Shown here: piece after piece, positions 1-8,796 of the stretch
Layout of the letters: each line of letters opens with the position of its first letter
Position numbering within the stretch: the first letter of the stretch is position 1
From: Deltaproteobacteria bacterium
GTDB taxonomy: Bacteria > Desulfobacterota > Desulfarculia > Adiutricales > Adiutricaceae
Length of the DNA: 57,780 nucleotides
Direction: 5' to 3'
NCBI GenBank assembly: GCA_031263485.1
Contig: JAISFS010000125.1
Coordinates: 1 to 57,780 of the forward strand
Program-made: the position numbers and the translations under genes
The notes under the pieces: generated by a model
Told to the model about the DNA's origin: nothing
Database searches by the model: none
Seen by the model: the letters and a program-made list of their open reading frames with translations, nothing else

Positions 1-171
1 CGCGAAGGCGCTGGCGGATAGCGATGGGGCTTTGGGTCCGGGCCCCCCGCTCCGAACGGCACCGCCTTCGCGCTGGGCAAGGCCTTCGCGGCCTTCGGGA
101 CGCACGAGGATGCGGCGGATCTCTACTCGATGGTGCTCGAGTATAGGATCGGGATCGTGCGCAGGCTCTGA
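1..171 (+). pseudogene. Frameshifted TPR-protein remnant at window edge
   Basis: Reading frame 2 gives AKALADSDGALGPGPP, a decayed form of the LGPDHP signature of kinesin-light-chain-type TPR repeats. Frame 1 then continues as TAFALGKAFAAFGTHEDAA followed by DLYSMVLEYR, which has the helix-turn-helix pattern of one TPR, and stops at 169-171. A stop codon at 19-21 interrupts frame 1 upstream. The same repeat type occurs in the intact TPR gene at 8.8-9.8 kb. I read this as the last part of a decayed TPR gene entering from the left. The call rests on one repeat only. Confidence 0.3.
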
Positions 172-905
172 ATCGAGGGCCGGGATCGGAACAGGGTCGG
201 GATCATGCTCGACAACGACCTGTCCCATGAGGCTGCGGAGTGGCTAGCGTTGGTCCTCTTGCCATAGGGCAGTCGGAGATTGTCGCCAAAAAGCTTCGAC
301 ACGTGCATGACTCCATGTCGGGGACCCTGGCGAGGAAGACACCGCTACCCGGGAAGCCTCCTTGCCCCCTTTCTTGGTACTTCTGGTTGTCGGCGAATGG
401 TTTCAGGCATCGGAACTCCAGGTATACCTCTAATGGGCCAGCCAGGAGGGCCTTCCCCCCGGCTTCTATATCTGCCGGTAGCCCCTCAACGTATTTGAAG
501 CACCGGGCACGCCTCGATCCTCGTGGAAGCATTATAGACGTTGGGCGATCCCGACCCAAGTTTAACATTGACATGATTTTATTCAATAATTCAAGGGATT
601 TACCCTTGAAATTTTTCCCCCAATTTCTCGGGAGTGTCAAGAACGGCGCCAACCGCCGTCCGGGTTCGCTCTTGGGAGGCCGGTTCGGACCGTCTCCCCA
701 GAGGCTGTCCTGGACGCCTTGCCCATCGTCCCTGTTGCCTGTGCCTCGGCAATGACGACTGCGGCGCCTCTCCTCGATGCGGTCCCCTCGATCGCGCTGA
801 AATCCTGGGGGGCGGCCCGGCAGTACCGTACAGGCCTGCCGGGCAGCAGGCCGAAATTCCTGCCCCGGCCCGACCGGTCCTGCAGGCCGGTCAGGGCCGG
901 GATTC
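172..905. other. Gap without a convincing gene
   Basis: Open frames occur on both strands (for example 240-755 plus and 203-652 minus), but none has a recognisable domain, and the minus frame needs a TTG start without a ribosome site. Composition drops to AT-rich around 540-620, where a terminator-like hairpin lies. A GACCGG/CCGGTC hairpin at 870-890 precedes the transposase end. No inverted repeat matching the far side of the transposase was found, so the left end of the insertion sequence could not be placed. Confidence 0.5.
590..616 (+). terminator. Rho-independent terminator-like hairpin
   Basis: A perfect 8-bp stem TTCAAGGG/CCCTTGAA closes a 5-nt ATTTA loop and is followed by ATTTTT. 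It faces plus-strand transcription. No intact gene lies directly upstream, so it may be the leftover 3' end of a decayed gene. Confidence 0.5.
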
Positions 906-2798
906 TCACCAGTTGGCGGCCAGCGGACCGTCCCATTCGCGGCGTTGAACGGCCTTGACCTCGTGGATCTCCGGTCCGCGGCCCATGCCCAGTGCCTCGT
1001 AGTACGCCTCCGCCTCCGCGATCGGCGCCGTGGACGCCGCGATCAGCACGTCCGCGTCCAGGCCGTTGGCCTTGGCGACCAGCACCACCAGCTTGTGGGT
1101 CTCCAGGTTGCCCCTGATCGTTTCCCAGCCGTCGCGTATGCCGGCCGCCTTGAGCTTCAGTCTTATGTGGTTCACCAGCTGATAGGCCAGGCACGCGATG
1201 AAGACGTGGGCGTCCGTCCGGCGCTCCGAGCTGTGGTAGACGGGCCGCAGGCCCAATTCGGACTTGAGGCACCTGAACACGCTCACGACGTCCGTCAGGC
1301 AGAAGCAGAGCCTTATCGCCTCCCCCGTCTCCAGGGAGAGGTCGTTCGTCCTGATGCAGGAGACGCCAGGGCATTCGGCCTTGCTCCCGGGGATCCCCAC
1401 CCGGACGCACGTTATACTTGCCGCCTTCGCGGGATCGTCCCCGCAGGGGACGACCGTGATCCTGAAGTGTCTGGCCACCCCGTAGGCCTTCTTGATCCTG
1501 CCGATCCGCTCGTGGACGCGGTCGATGCCCTTGCGGGTCCTCGGCCGGGAGAGGCCGTCGGCGAGCTTTCCGATCTCCGCCTCGAACCTGGCGCACCTCG
1601 TCCCGACGATGTCAAGGTCCTTCCTCTCGCGACCGTCGGTGTGGCACCAGATCATCGCGAAGTTCCCGGAGGGGTCCACCGTGCGGCAGGCGCGGACCAC
1701 GGTCCCCGCATCGGTCTCGAAGCGCGCGGCCCTCCGGGCGTCGAATTCCGCCTTCGATCCGCGGCTGGCGACCACGTACCTGCGGCCCGAGGATTCCATG
1801 AGCTCCAGGTTGGCTTTGGTGGATATGCCCTTGTCCATGACAACCAGATCGCAGTCCCTCATGCCGATGCCTTCGAGCATGCCCGGGAGCGTGGAGGGCT
1901 CCGATACGTTGCCCTCCAGTATCCTTGAGCCGACGATGTAGCCGTTCTCGTCGACGCTGACGGCGAGGGTCACGAGCCTGCAGTCGCTCCGCTTGGCCTT
2001 GCTGTGCCCTCTCCTGGCCTTGGGGTTGCCCTTGCCCTGGCCCTCCAGGTGAACGTTGGTGAGGTCGTAAAGGAACGTTATCCTCCGTCCGCGCCAGGGG
2101 GAAAGCCTTGCCCTGAGCAGGGCCTCGATCGCGTCCTTATGCTCCATGAGCGCGTCCGCCGCCCTGTGAAGCGTCATCTCGTTGGCCTTCGTGAAGTCGA
2201 ACCCTATGAGCTGGCCCAAGGCGGTCAACTTCCGGAGCCATCTGAGCGTCTCCCTTTCGCTGGCCGGATGGGCCATCCTCGCGATCACGACCGCCGTGAC
2301 GATTATAGCGGTCCTGAGGCTGAGCCCGCCGCCCGTCAGGCTCTCGATCAGGCCGATCTCCCTCGCGGCCTGCAGGGCCACCTCCTCCGTGCCGAGGGTA
2401 TTGGCCGAGACGGCCCGGATATCGCCTGCCCTTACCAGGATGTCGGCCGCCTCCTCTCCCGCCGTCTGCCCGGAGGGCCGCCCGGGCTTCCTCGCCGCCG
2501 CGGCGAGGCTCCGGTTTCTCGTGATGAGGCTCCTCAACGCCAGAGCCAGCGCACGGATCCGGAAAGCCGTCTCCTCGTCCACCTCCGGGATCAGGGTGGG
2601 GTGCGGCTTCCCCTCGATCTCGTCGCAGAGGTACGGCCAGCACTCCTTCGGGAGGCTGAAGCCGCTGGGAAGATTCGCGAGGGTCACGGTCCGCCACTCG
2701 CCGGGGCGGACCTTGACCTCCTCGACTATCGAGAAGTAGGTGCAGGTCTCTTTTCCGGAGAGGGTCTGCCTGAAGCCCTTTTTAGTCTTAATGCGCAT
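906..2798 (-). CDS. IS1634-family transposase, catalytic Glu replaced
   Basis: A 630-residue DDE transposase of the IS1634 group. The first catalytic Asp sits in FLYDLTNVHLEGQG (D245) and the second in VVMDKGISTKANL (D322). The C-terminal block TDVVSVFRCLKSELGLRPVYH is the family's third motif, normally of the form VExxFRxLKSxLxLRPxxH, but the codon at 1284-1286 is GTG (Val505) where Glu is expected, one base away from GAG. Neighbouring conserved positions are also changed (Tyr to Cys or Ser). The frame is otherwise full length, so it looks recently inactivated rather than fragmented. The ATG at 2796-2798 has only a weak ribosome site. Terminal inverted repeats and target duplication could not be recognised. 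Confidence 0.9.
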   Translation of the reverse strand: MRIKTKKGFRQTLSGKETCTYFSIVEEVKVRPGEWRTVTLANLPSGFSLPKECWPYLCDEIEGKPHPTLIPEVDEETAFRIRALALALRSLITRNRSLAAAARKPGRPSGQTAGEEAADILVRAGDIRAVSANTLGTEEVALQAAREIGLIESLTGGGLSLRTAIIVTAVVIARMAHPASERETLRWLRKLTALGQLIGFDFTKANEMTLHRAADALMEHKDAIEALLRARLSPWRGRRITFLYDLTNVHLEGQGKGNPKARRGHSKAKRSDCRLVTLAVSVDENGYIVGSRILEGNVSEPSTLPGMLEGIGMRDCDLVVMDKGISTKANLELMESSGRRYVVASRGSKAEFDARRAARFETDAGTVVRACRTVDPSGNFAMIWCHTDGRERKDLDIVGTRCARFEAEIGKLADGLSRPRTRKGIDRVHERIGRIKKAYGVARHFRITVVPCGDDPAKAASITCVRVGIPGSKAECPGVSCIRTNDLSLETGEAIRLCFCLTDVVSVFRCLKSELGLRPVYHSSERRTDAHVFIACLAYQLVNHIRLKLKAAGIRDGWETIRGNLETHKLVVLVAKANGLDADVLIAASTAPIAEAEAYYEALGMGRGPEIHEVKAVQRREWDGPLAANW

Positions 2799-3488
2799 GT
2801 CATCTTATATCAGATGTTATGAACAGGCGCAAGAGATATTTTATATATTTTTTAAATGACTTTGATGGCTAAACAGGTTTTAAATTCTAAATATATATAA
2901 TTATACATAATTAATGATATATATTTGAGAGGATAAAATTATTCGATCGATCTTTAATGGTTACGGTTGTATCTGCAAGGATATTTACATGGCTATAGTC
3001 ATTATCTGTCTCATTAAAAACCTTAGATATATGCCAAAGATTAAAATTTATAGCTTGAGTGCTCGTCCTGCCCGCTCCATGGCTCTGACATTGAGTGAAG
3101 GGTGGCGGAAGCTAGCTCTGAGGGGAAGACTCCTGGCTGGAACCGTGCCTCGGGGCTCCTGGAGGAGGACCCTTTGTTAAACTTGGGCCGGGCCGCCCTG
3201 AGGCCACCGGAGGGCCCCGCAACGGCCTCCCCCCTGACCTCACCGAAGGCGTCACGGAGGGCTATACAAGCCGACAATGATCTGATATATATTGTGTTTT
3301 TTCGTCTGCAAGCTACTGCCGCCAGTCCGATTCTTGCCGGATAGGCGCCGTAAGCCTGGCCCCATGGCACGGGCCCCGCCAAGCCTCCGGCTGGCCGGGT
3401 ACCCGACGGTCGCCGCCGGGCGTAAAGCCACGGGCGGATGCCGGGGCCTTGACGCACGCCGGGGCGGGCAGGAGCCTTCCGGAGAACC
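2799..3488. other. AT-rich island and guaA leader
   Basis: From about 2815 to 3060 the sequence is strongly AT-rich (runs of TATATA and TTAAA), unlike the GC-rich surroundings, and holds no credible gene. This may be IS flank or a foreign insertion. From about 3060 to 3488 GC content is high again. The last 200 bases form the leader of guaA, with several possible GC hairpins, but I could not match them to a known riboswitch. Confidence 0.6.
3263..3291 (+). promoter_or_regulatory. Candidate promoter for guaA
   Basis: A TATACA box (3263-3268; four of six matches to TTGACA) and a TATATA box (3286-3291), preceded by TG one base upstream, are separated by 17 bases. Transcription from here would give a leader of about 190 nt before the guaA start. 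It is a sequence match only. Confidence 0.4.
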
Positions 3489-5033
3489 ATGGCAGGACAC
3501 GTCCTAATCGTCGACTACGGCTCCCAGTTCACGCAACTCATCGCCCGCAAGACGCGGGCGCTGGGCTACTACGCCGAAATCCTCCCCGCAGGGCTCCCTG
3601 TCGGGGGACCCCTGGCCCAAAAGCCCGGAGCCCTCATCCTTTCCGGGGGACCGGCAAGCGTTGACGAGCCTGGGGCCCCGAAGCTCGACCCCGCGCTTGT
3701 CGCGTCCGGGCTCCCCACGCTGGGCATATGCTACGGCATGCAGCTCCTGGCCCAATCCCTGGGTGGCAGGCTCACCCGCGAAGCCCACGGCGAGTACGGC
3801 CCGGCGGAGCTCACCCCCTCCGGGCCGTCGCCCCTGTGGCGGGCCCTGAACGGCTCTGGCAGGATCAGGGTGTGGATGTCCCACGGGGACCGGGTGGAGC
3901 TGCCCCCGCCGGGCTTCGAGGTCACCGCGCGGACGCCCGATCTGCCCGTGGCCGCCATGGAGGACCGCGAGCGCCGGATCTTCGGGCTCCAGTTCCACCC
4001 AGAGGTGCATCACACCGAGAAGGGCGCCGAGATCCTGGAGGCCTTCCTCAAGGAGGCCGGGCTCTCCGCCGGATGGAGGATGTCCTCCTTCGCCAGGGAG
4101 GCCGTGGAGACCATCCGGGAGACCGTGGGTCCCGACGGCCGCGTGCTTTGCGGCCTCTCCGGCGGGGTGGACTCCACCGTGTGCGCGGCGCTTCTGGCCC
4201 GCGCCGTGGGCCCCCGGCTCCACTGCGTCTTCGTGGACAACGGGCTCCTGAGGCTTGACGAGGCCGAGGAGGTCGCCCTGGCCTTCCGGAACCTGTACCC
4301 CGAGCTGGACCTCACCGTGGCCGACGCCTCCGAGGAGTTCCTGGCCAGGCTCGAGGGGGTCACGGACCCGGAAGAGAAGCGCCGCCGGATAGGCCACACG
4401 TTCATAGACGTCTTCAAGCGGGAGGCCGCGAAAAAGGGCCGCCTGGACTTCCTGGCCCAAGGCACCCTGTATCCCGACGTCATCGAGTCCGTCTCGCCCC
4501 AGGGCCCCTCGGCGCTCATCAAGAGCCACCACAACGTGGGCGGCCTCCCCGAGGAGCTGGGCTTCACCCTCATCGAGCCACTGAAGTTCCTCTTCAAGGA
4601 CGAGGTGCGCGAGCTGGGCGCGGAGCTCGGGGTGCCGGACGAGCTCCTCTGTCGGCACCCCTTCCCCGGCCCGGGACTCGCCATCCGGATCGTCGGCCCC
4701 GTGGACCGGGATTCGCTGTCGCTTCTCCGCAAGGCGGACGCCATCGTCCGCGAGGAGCTCAAAGGCTTCGGGCTGGACCGGGCCGTCTGGCAGGCCTTCG
4801 CGGTGCTCCTCCCGGTCAGGAGCGTGGGGGTGATGGGGGACGGCAGGAGCTACGGCCAGGCCGTGGCCGTGCGCGCGGTCACGAGCGTGGACGCCATGAC
4901 CGCCGACTGGGCCAGGCTCCCGGACGAGCTGCTTGCTCGCTTTTCCTCACGCATCATAAACGAGGTCCCCGGCGTCAACCGGGTGCTTTACGACATCTCG
5001 TCCAAGCCGCCCAGCACCATCGAATGGGAATGA
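3489..5033 (+). CDS. guaA: GMP synthase (glutamine-hydrolysing)
   Basis: Converts XMP to GMP using ATP and glutamine in the last step of guanine nucleotide synthesis. The 514-residue length is normal. The N-terminal class I amidotransferase domain has the nucleophile in GICYGMQ (Cys81) and the His/Glu pair in QFHPEV (His170, Glu172). The ATP pyrophosphatase domain carries the P-loop SGGVDST (residues 224-230), and the C-terminal dimerisation domain ends with the typical KPPSTIEWE. The ATG at 3489 follows a GGAG about 6 bases upstream and begins with [16 protein letters not shown], as expected. The enlarged CTP synthase gene lies 283 bp downstream on the same strand, so both glutamine-dependent nucleotide synthases may be co-expressed. 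Confidence 0.98.
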   Translation: MAGHVLIVDYGSQFTQLIARKTRALGYYAEILPAGLPVGGPLAQKPGALILSGGPASVDEPGAPKLDPALVASGLPTLGICYGMQLLAQSLGGRLTREAHGEYGPAELTPSGPSPLWRALNGSGRIRVWMSHGDRVELPPPGFEVTARTPDLPVAAMEDRERRIFGLQFHPEVHHTEKGAEILEAFLKEAGLSAGWRMSSFAREAVETIRETVGPDGRVLCGLSGGVDSTVCAALLARAVGPRLHCVFVDNGLLRLDEAEEVALAFRNLYPELDLTVADASEEFLARLEGVTDPEEKRRRIGHTFIDVFKREAAKKGRLDFLAQGTLYPDVIESVSPQGPSALIKSHHNVGGLPEELGFTLIEPLKFLFKDEVRELGAELGVPDELLCRHPFPGPGLAIRIVGPVDRDSLSLLRKADAIVREELKGFGLDRAVWQAFAVLLPVRSVGVMGDGRSYGQAVAVRAVTSVDAMTADWARLPDELLARFSSRIINEVPGVNRVLYDISSKPPSTIEWE

Positions 5034-5091
5034 AGGCGACTGCGGAGCCAGATGGACGGCCCTACGGCGCGGGAGGGACGGCCCCCGCGGA

Positions 5092-5191
5092 GCGGGAGGC
5101 GCGAACAGCCGGTTGCGGGCGTGACGGACTGCCGGGTGCGGGAGGTGCGAACAGCCGGGTGCGGGCGGGACGTACTGCCGGGTGCGGGCAG
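5092..5191. repeat. 46-bp tandem repeat between guaA and pyrG
   Basis: Two imperfect copies of a 46-bp unit (5092-5137 and 5138-5183) are followed by the first bases of a third. The unit contains GCGAACAGCCGG and ends in CTGCCGGGT. The copies differ at only a few bases. It lies in the untranslated gap between guaA and pyrG. Confidence 0.8.
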
Positions 5192-5316
5192 ATGGCCCCT
5201 GCGGACGGGGCGGGGTGAGGTTCGAAGAATTGGCTCGCCGAGGGTCCAGCGCCCGAGATCCTCTGGAGGCCGCACGACACGCCTAGACCCTTACGGGTCG
5301 GGGAGGGCATGATTAG

Positions 5317-7875
5317 ATGAGTCAGTCCACAATAGACACGTCAAACGATCCTGAAGGAACTCTCACTGACATGACCCTGGCGGACGGCCACAGTCCCGGC
5401 GAGGCCAAGGGCAAGCCGATCAGGGACGAGAACGAGTACTACCTGGACCTGGTGAGGGATCACGAGATAAAGTTCATCTTCGTCACCGGCGGCGTCCTGT
5501 CGTCCCTGGGCAAGGGCCTGGCCGCCGCCTCGCTCGGCTGTCTCCTGAAAAGCATGGGATACCGCGTGGCAATGCAGAAGATGGACCCCTACCTGAACAC
5601 CGACGCGGGCACCATGAACCCCCTCCAGCACGGGGAGGTATACGTCACCGGCGACGGGGCGGAGACGGATATGGACCTGGGCCATTACGAGAGGTTCCTG
5701 GACCTAAGCCTCTCCAACGACTCCTGCTTCACCTCCGGCTACATCTACAAAAGCGTCTTCGACCGGGAGCGCAGGGGCGCGGAGGGCGACTACAAGGGCA
5801 AGACGGTCCAGATAGTCCCCCACGTGACCGACATGATAAAGCACATGATTTTGAGGCTGGCCGCCAAAGACCCGCCCCCCAAGATCATCATCGTGGAGAT
5901 AGGCGGCACGGTCGGCGACATCGAGGGGCTCCCATTCCTGGAGGCTGTCCAGGAGCTCCGGGCCGACCTCTTCTCCAGGTACCTCGAAGATCCCCTGAAG
6001 GCCAATGTCCAGAAGGGCGCCGGTCTCGGAAAAAAATCGCCTGCCTTTTGGCGCCGCGTCAATCCGAGCCCGCCGTTGCCGCTGGACATCCAAGCGGTCC
6101 TGCCGCAGGACATCGGGCAGGGTCCCGCGCCGGAAGCCGGGCCGGGCCCCGCATCGGTAGCCGGACCCAACAGCCTGAACGGCGCCAGGCCCGTCGCGAA
6201 ATTCCTCACCAGCAACTCCATCTCCATCCACCTGTCCTACCTGCCATTCCTGAAAGGCTCGGGAGAAACCAAGACCAAGCCCACCCAACACTCCGTCAAG
6301 GAGCTCCGGGCGGCCGGGCTGCGCCCGGACATCATCATCTGCCGGAGCGACGAAGAGATATCCGACTCGTCCATCAAGAAGGTTGCCAGGACCTGCGCCC
6401 TGCCCATCGAGCGCGTCATCAGGTCCAACCAGCTGGATGACGTCTACTCTCTCCCCCAACATTTCGCGGATCAGGGGTTGCCCCAGAAGGTCTGCGACCT
6501 CCTGGGCCTTGACTCGAAACGACCGGTGGACATAGGGCCGCTCAACGACTTCTCCGCCAGGCTGAAGAGCATAAAGAAATGCGAAAACGCGTTGCAGATA
6601 GCGGTCGTGGGCAAGTACGTGGAACAGGACTCGGAACCCCTGCAACCGCTTCCCGCCCCCGATCCCGACTCCGCCCCCCGCTCGCGAGACGAGTATCTGG
6701 AGTCCTACAAGTCGGTGACGGAGGCGCTCACACACGCCGGGGTCAGCCTGGATCGCCACGTCGAAATCCATCTGCTGGACGCGGACGATCTCGCGTTGGA
6801 AACGGTCCTCCACGAGAGCGAACGTCTGGGCCGCACAGTCAAGGCAGACGACCTGGACCCGAAAGTGCTCGTCGACGCCGTCGGGAAAAAGCTCAAGGAC
6901 TTCGACGGCATCCTCGTGCCCGGCGGCTTCGGGCTCAGAGGGACGAATTCCATGATAGCGGCGATAATGTATGCCAGGGAGGCAAAGAAGCCATTCTTCG
7001 GCATCTGCTTCGGCATGCAGCTGGCGGTCGTCGAGTTCGCGCGAAACGTTCTCGGGCACGACCATGCCCGCTCGCAGGAGGTTACGCACGAGATCGAGAA
7101 GGAGCAGATGCGCAAGCAGGAAGAGCTGACCTACGAGAGGGACGCGGGCAAGAGACGCAAGCTCAACGAGGAGATAGTCAGGCTCGATGGCATGAAAGAC
7201 AAGGTTGCCGAGCACTTCATCTACTTCATGCCCAACTGGTACGACTACCTTACCGACGATATGAAAAAAAGGCACATCAACGACGACAAGGGAGGCACCA
7301 TGCGCCTGGGGGTCCATCCCTGCTTCCTGTACCCCGACACCAAAGCGTTCAAAGCCTACAACGATCTCTACGACGAAGGATGCCGGAGCGCCAACGCTAC
7401 GGGCAGGCTCGACTACGCCTACAACGAACCGCCCCTCAACCTCGCCTTCAACGCGTTCGGCTGGAAACCAGTATCCAAAAGACAGAACGAACTTAACGAG
7501 TTGACCCTGCACGCCGATAGGCTCGGCCTCTTGACGGTCTACGAGCGCCACAGGCACCGCTATGAGGTTAACCCCGAACCAGACGCAAATCTGCTTGCCC
7601 TCCTGACCAAGGGAAAGAACGGCTTGAAGCTCGTCGCGAGCGGCAAGTCCCCCGAGTTGGAGGGATGCGCGGATTTGATCGAGATAATGGAGTTGGATCC
7701 CCACCCGTGGTTCGTGGGTTGCCAGTTCCACCCAGAATTCCTGTCGCGGCCCCTGCGACCGCACCCTCTCTTCCACGGGTTCGTCAAGGCAGCCATCGCT
7801 TACCACGATAATCCCGACGAACGCGGTTCGCATTCGGCGGATGATACGGCGGAGCCGCATGCGCCCGATGCCTAA
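5317..7875 (+). CDS. pyrG: CTP synthase, greatly enlarged
   Basis: Makes CTP from UTP, ATP and glutamine. Synthetase motifs are intact: VTGGVLSSLGKGLAAASLG, KMDPYLNTDAGTMNPLQHGE and DLGHYERF, then ETKTKPTQHSVKEL. The glutaminase domain has GICFGMQ (Cys564), ERHRHRYEVN and CQFHPEF (His805, Glu807). The oddity is length: 852 residues against about 530-560 for the family. The extra sequence is an N-terminal extension of about 50, an insertion at about residues 219-297 (Pro/Gly/Ala-rich) between the synthetase motifs, a Pro-rich piece after VVGKYVEQ, a charged coil after the catalytic Cys region (KEQMRKQEELTYERDAGKRR) and about 60 residues before ERHRHRYE. All key residues survive, so an active enzyme is likely. 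The ATG at 5317 is the first in frame; the ribosome site GGGAGGG lies about 11 bases upstream. Confidence 0.95.
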   Translation: MSQSTIDTSNDPEGTLTDMTLADGHSPGEAKGKPIRDENEYYLDLVRDHEIKFIFVTGGVLSSLGKGLAAASLGCLLKSMGYRVAMQKMDPYLNTDAGTMNPLQHGEVYVTGDGAETDMDLGHYERFLDLSLSNDSCFTSGYIYKSVFDRERRGAEGDYKGKTVQIVPHVTDMIKHMILRLAAKDPPPKIIIVEIGGTVGDIEGLPFLEAVQELRADLFSRYLEDPLKANVQKGAGLGKKSPAFWRRVNPSPPLPLDIQAVLPQDIGQGPAPEAGPGPASVAGPNSLNGARPVAKFLTSNSISIHLSYLPFLKGSGETKTKPTQHSVKELRAAGLRPDIIICRSDEEISDSSIKKVARTCALPIERVIRSNQLDDVYSLPQHFADQGLPQKVCDLLGLDSKRPVDIGPLNDFSARLKSIKKCENALQIAVVGKYVEQDSEPLQPLPAPDPDSAPRSRDEYLESYKSVTEALTHAGVSLDRHVEIHLLDADDLALETVLHESERLGRTVKADDLDPKVLVDAVGKKLKDFDGILVPGGFGLRGTNSMIAAIMYAREAKKPFFGICFGMQLAVVEFARNVLGHDHARSQEVTHEIEKEQMRKQEELTYERDAGKRRKLNEEIVRLDGMKDKVAEHFIYFMPNWYDYLTDDMKKRHINDDKGGTMRLGVHPCFLYPDTKAFKAYNDLYDEGCRSANATGRLDYAYNEPPLNLAFNAFGWKPVSKRQNELNELTLHADRLGLLTVYERHRHRYEVNPEPDANLLALLTKGKNGLKLVASGKSPELEGCADLIEIMELDPHPWFVGCQFHPEFLSRPLRPHPLFHGFVKAAIAYHDNPDERGSHSADDTAEPHAPDA

Positions 7876-8796
7876 GGCTTGGCCTGCCTCGCGCGACTCG
7901 CGCGACTCGCGTAGCGTCGCGTGGCGTTTCCGATGAGGGATGGCCATCGGCTTGACTTCCCGACCCGCCCGGAACATGATTATCCCGGCCTTAAAGCGTA
8001 GCGGTTCTCCGCGCCCCGCGACCTGTACGCACGGAGCGGTCCCCGGAACCGCCTTCCCGGAAAGAGCGCACGGAAGCTCCAGGTAACGCTGATTTGGCGC
8101 CCTGCCGCCGAAGATCCAGTATGCCTCTGATCATGAAGCGCACCGGTGACGGTCGGATATCGTTCGGATATCGTTCGGGAGGAATGCGACAGGGAACGGC
8201 CGGAGCTCAGTGCCGCAATGCCGACCCAGTCGACGGCCGAAGGAGCGAAGCTGACAGACCCGATCTGCCGTAAATCTACCGTAACCGCCCCTTCGAGGAT
8301 CTGGGCACTCCTATCATTTCGCGATAAATAGGGCCGCAGTAGAAGAATTAGTGTACAACTTCGCCGTGCCTCTTACCGAACCGGCCGAGGCACCCAACGG
8401 CAACGATTGGACGGGCACGGTGACCGCGGGGGAAATCGAAGGGATAGAAGGGACAAGGGATATACGGGACAGGGATAGAAGGGACAAGGGATAGGGATAG
8501 ACGGGACAAGGGATATACGGGACAGGGACAGACGGGACAAGGGATAGGGATAGACGGGACAAGGGATATACGGGACAGGGACAGACGGGACAGGGACAGA
8601 CGGGACAGGGACAGACGGGACAAGTGACAGACGGGACAATGGGCCGGACGCCTCGCCGGTTCCGGCGAAAACGCCCCCGTGCCCGAGCGTCTCCGCCGTG
8701 CAGTTTCGGGCCTGTGCCATCGCGGACACCTGCCCGCATCGCGCATGCGGCTGGATGCATCGACCGGGACGACCAGGCGGGCCAACGTGCGAGCCT
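7876..8796. other. Gap with minisatellite, no gene seen
   Basis: After pyrG there is an imperfect run of CGCGACTCG/CGCGACTCGCG near 7895-7920. The gap is dominated by the GGGACA-type minisatellite at 8441-8640. Minus-strand frames through the minisatellite translate into Pro/Cys/Val/Ser repeats and are repeat artefacts. Confidence 0.6.
8441..8640. repeat. Nested GGGACA-type minisatellite
   Basis: About 200 bp are built from GGGACA and GGGATA words. At the 3' side three perfect 15-bp units ACGGGACAGGGACAG occur (8570-8584, 8585-8599, 8600-8614). A higher-order unit of about 53 bp repeats from 8491. Strand asymmetry is extreme: the plus strand is almost pure purine plus C. There are no unique spacers, so it is not a CRISPR array. 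Confidence 0.9.

Noticed and set aside
3298-3488. Purine riboswitch upstream of guaA
   Set aside because: The leader has GC hairpins but I could not find the conserved junction sequences of purine or other known riboswitches.
5704-7977. 757-codon minus frame opposite pyrG
   Set aside because: Antisense of the CTP synthase gene, whose motifs are all intact on the plus strand.
8314-8760. Pro/Cys/Val/Ser repeat protein on the minus strand
   Set aside because: All three frames through the minisatellite are open and give similar repeats, as expected from DNA repeat structure rather than coding.
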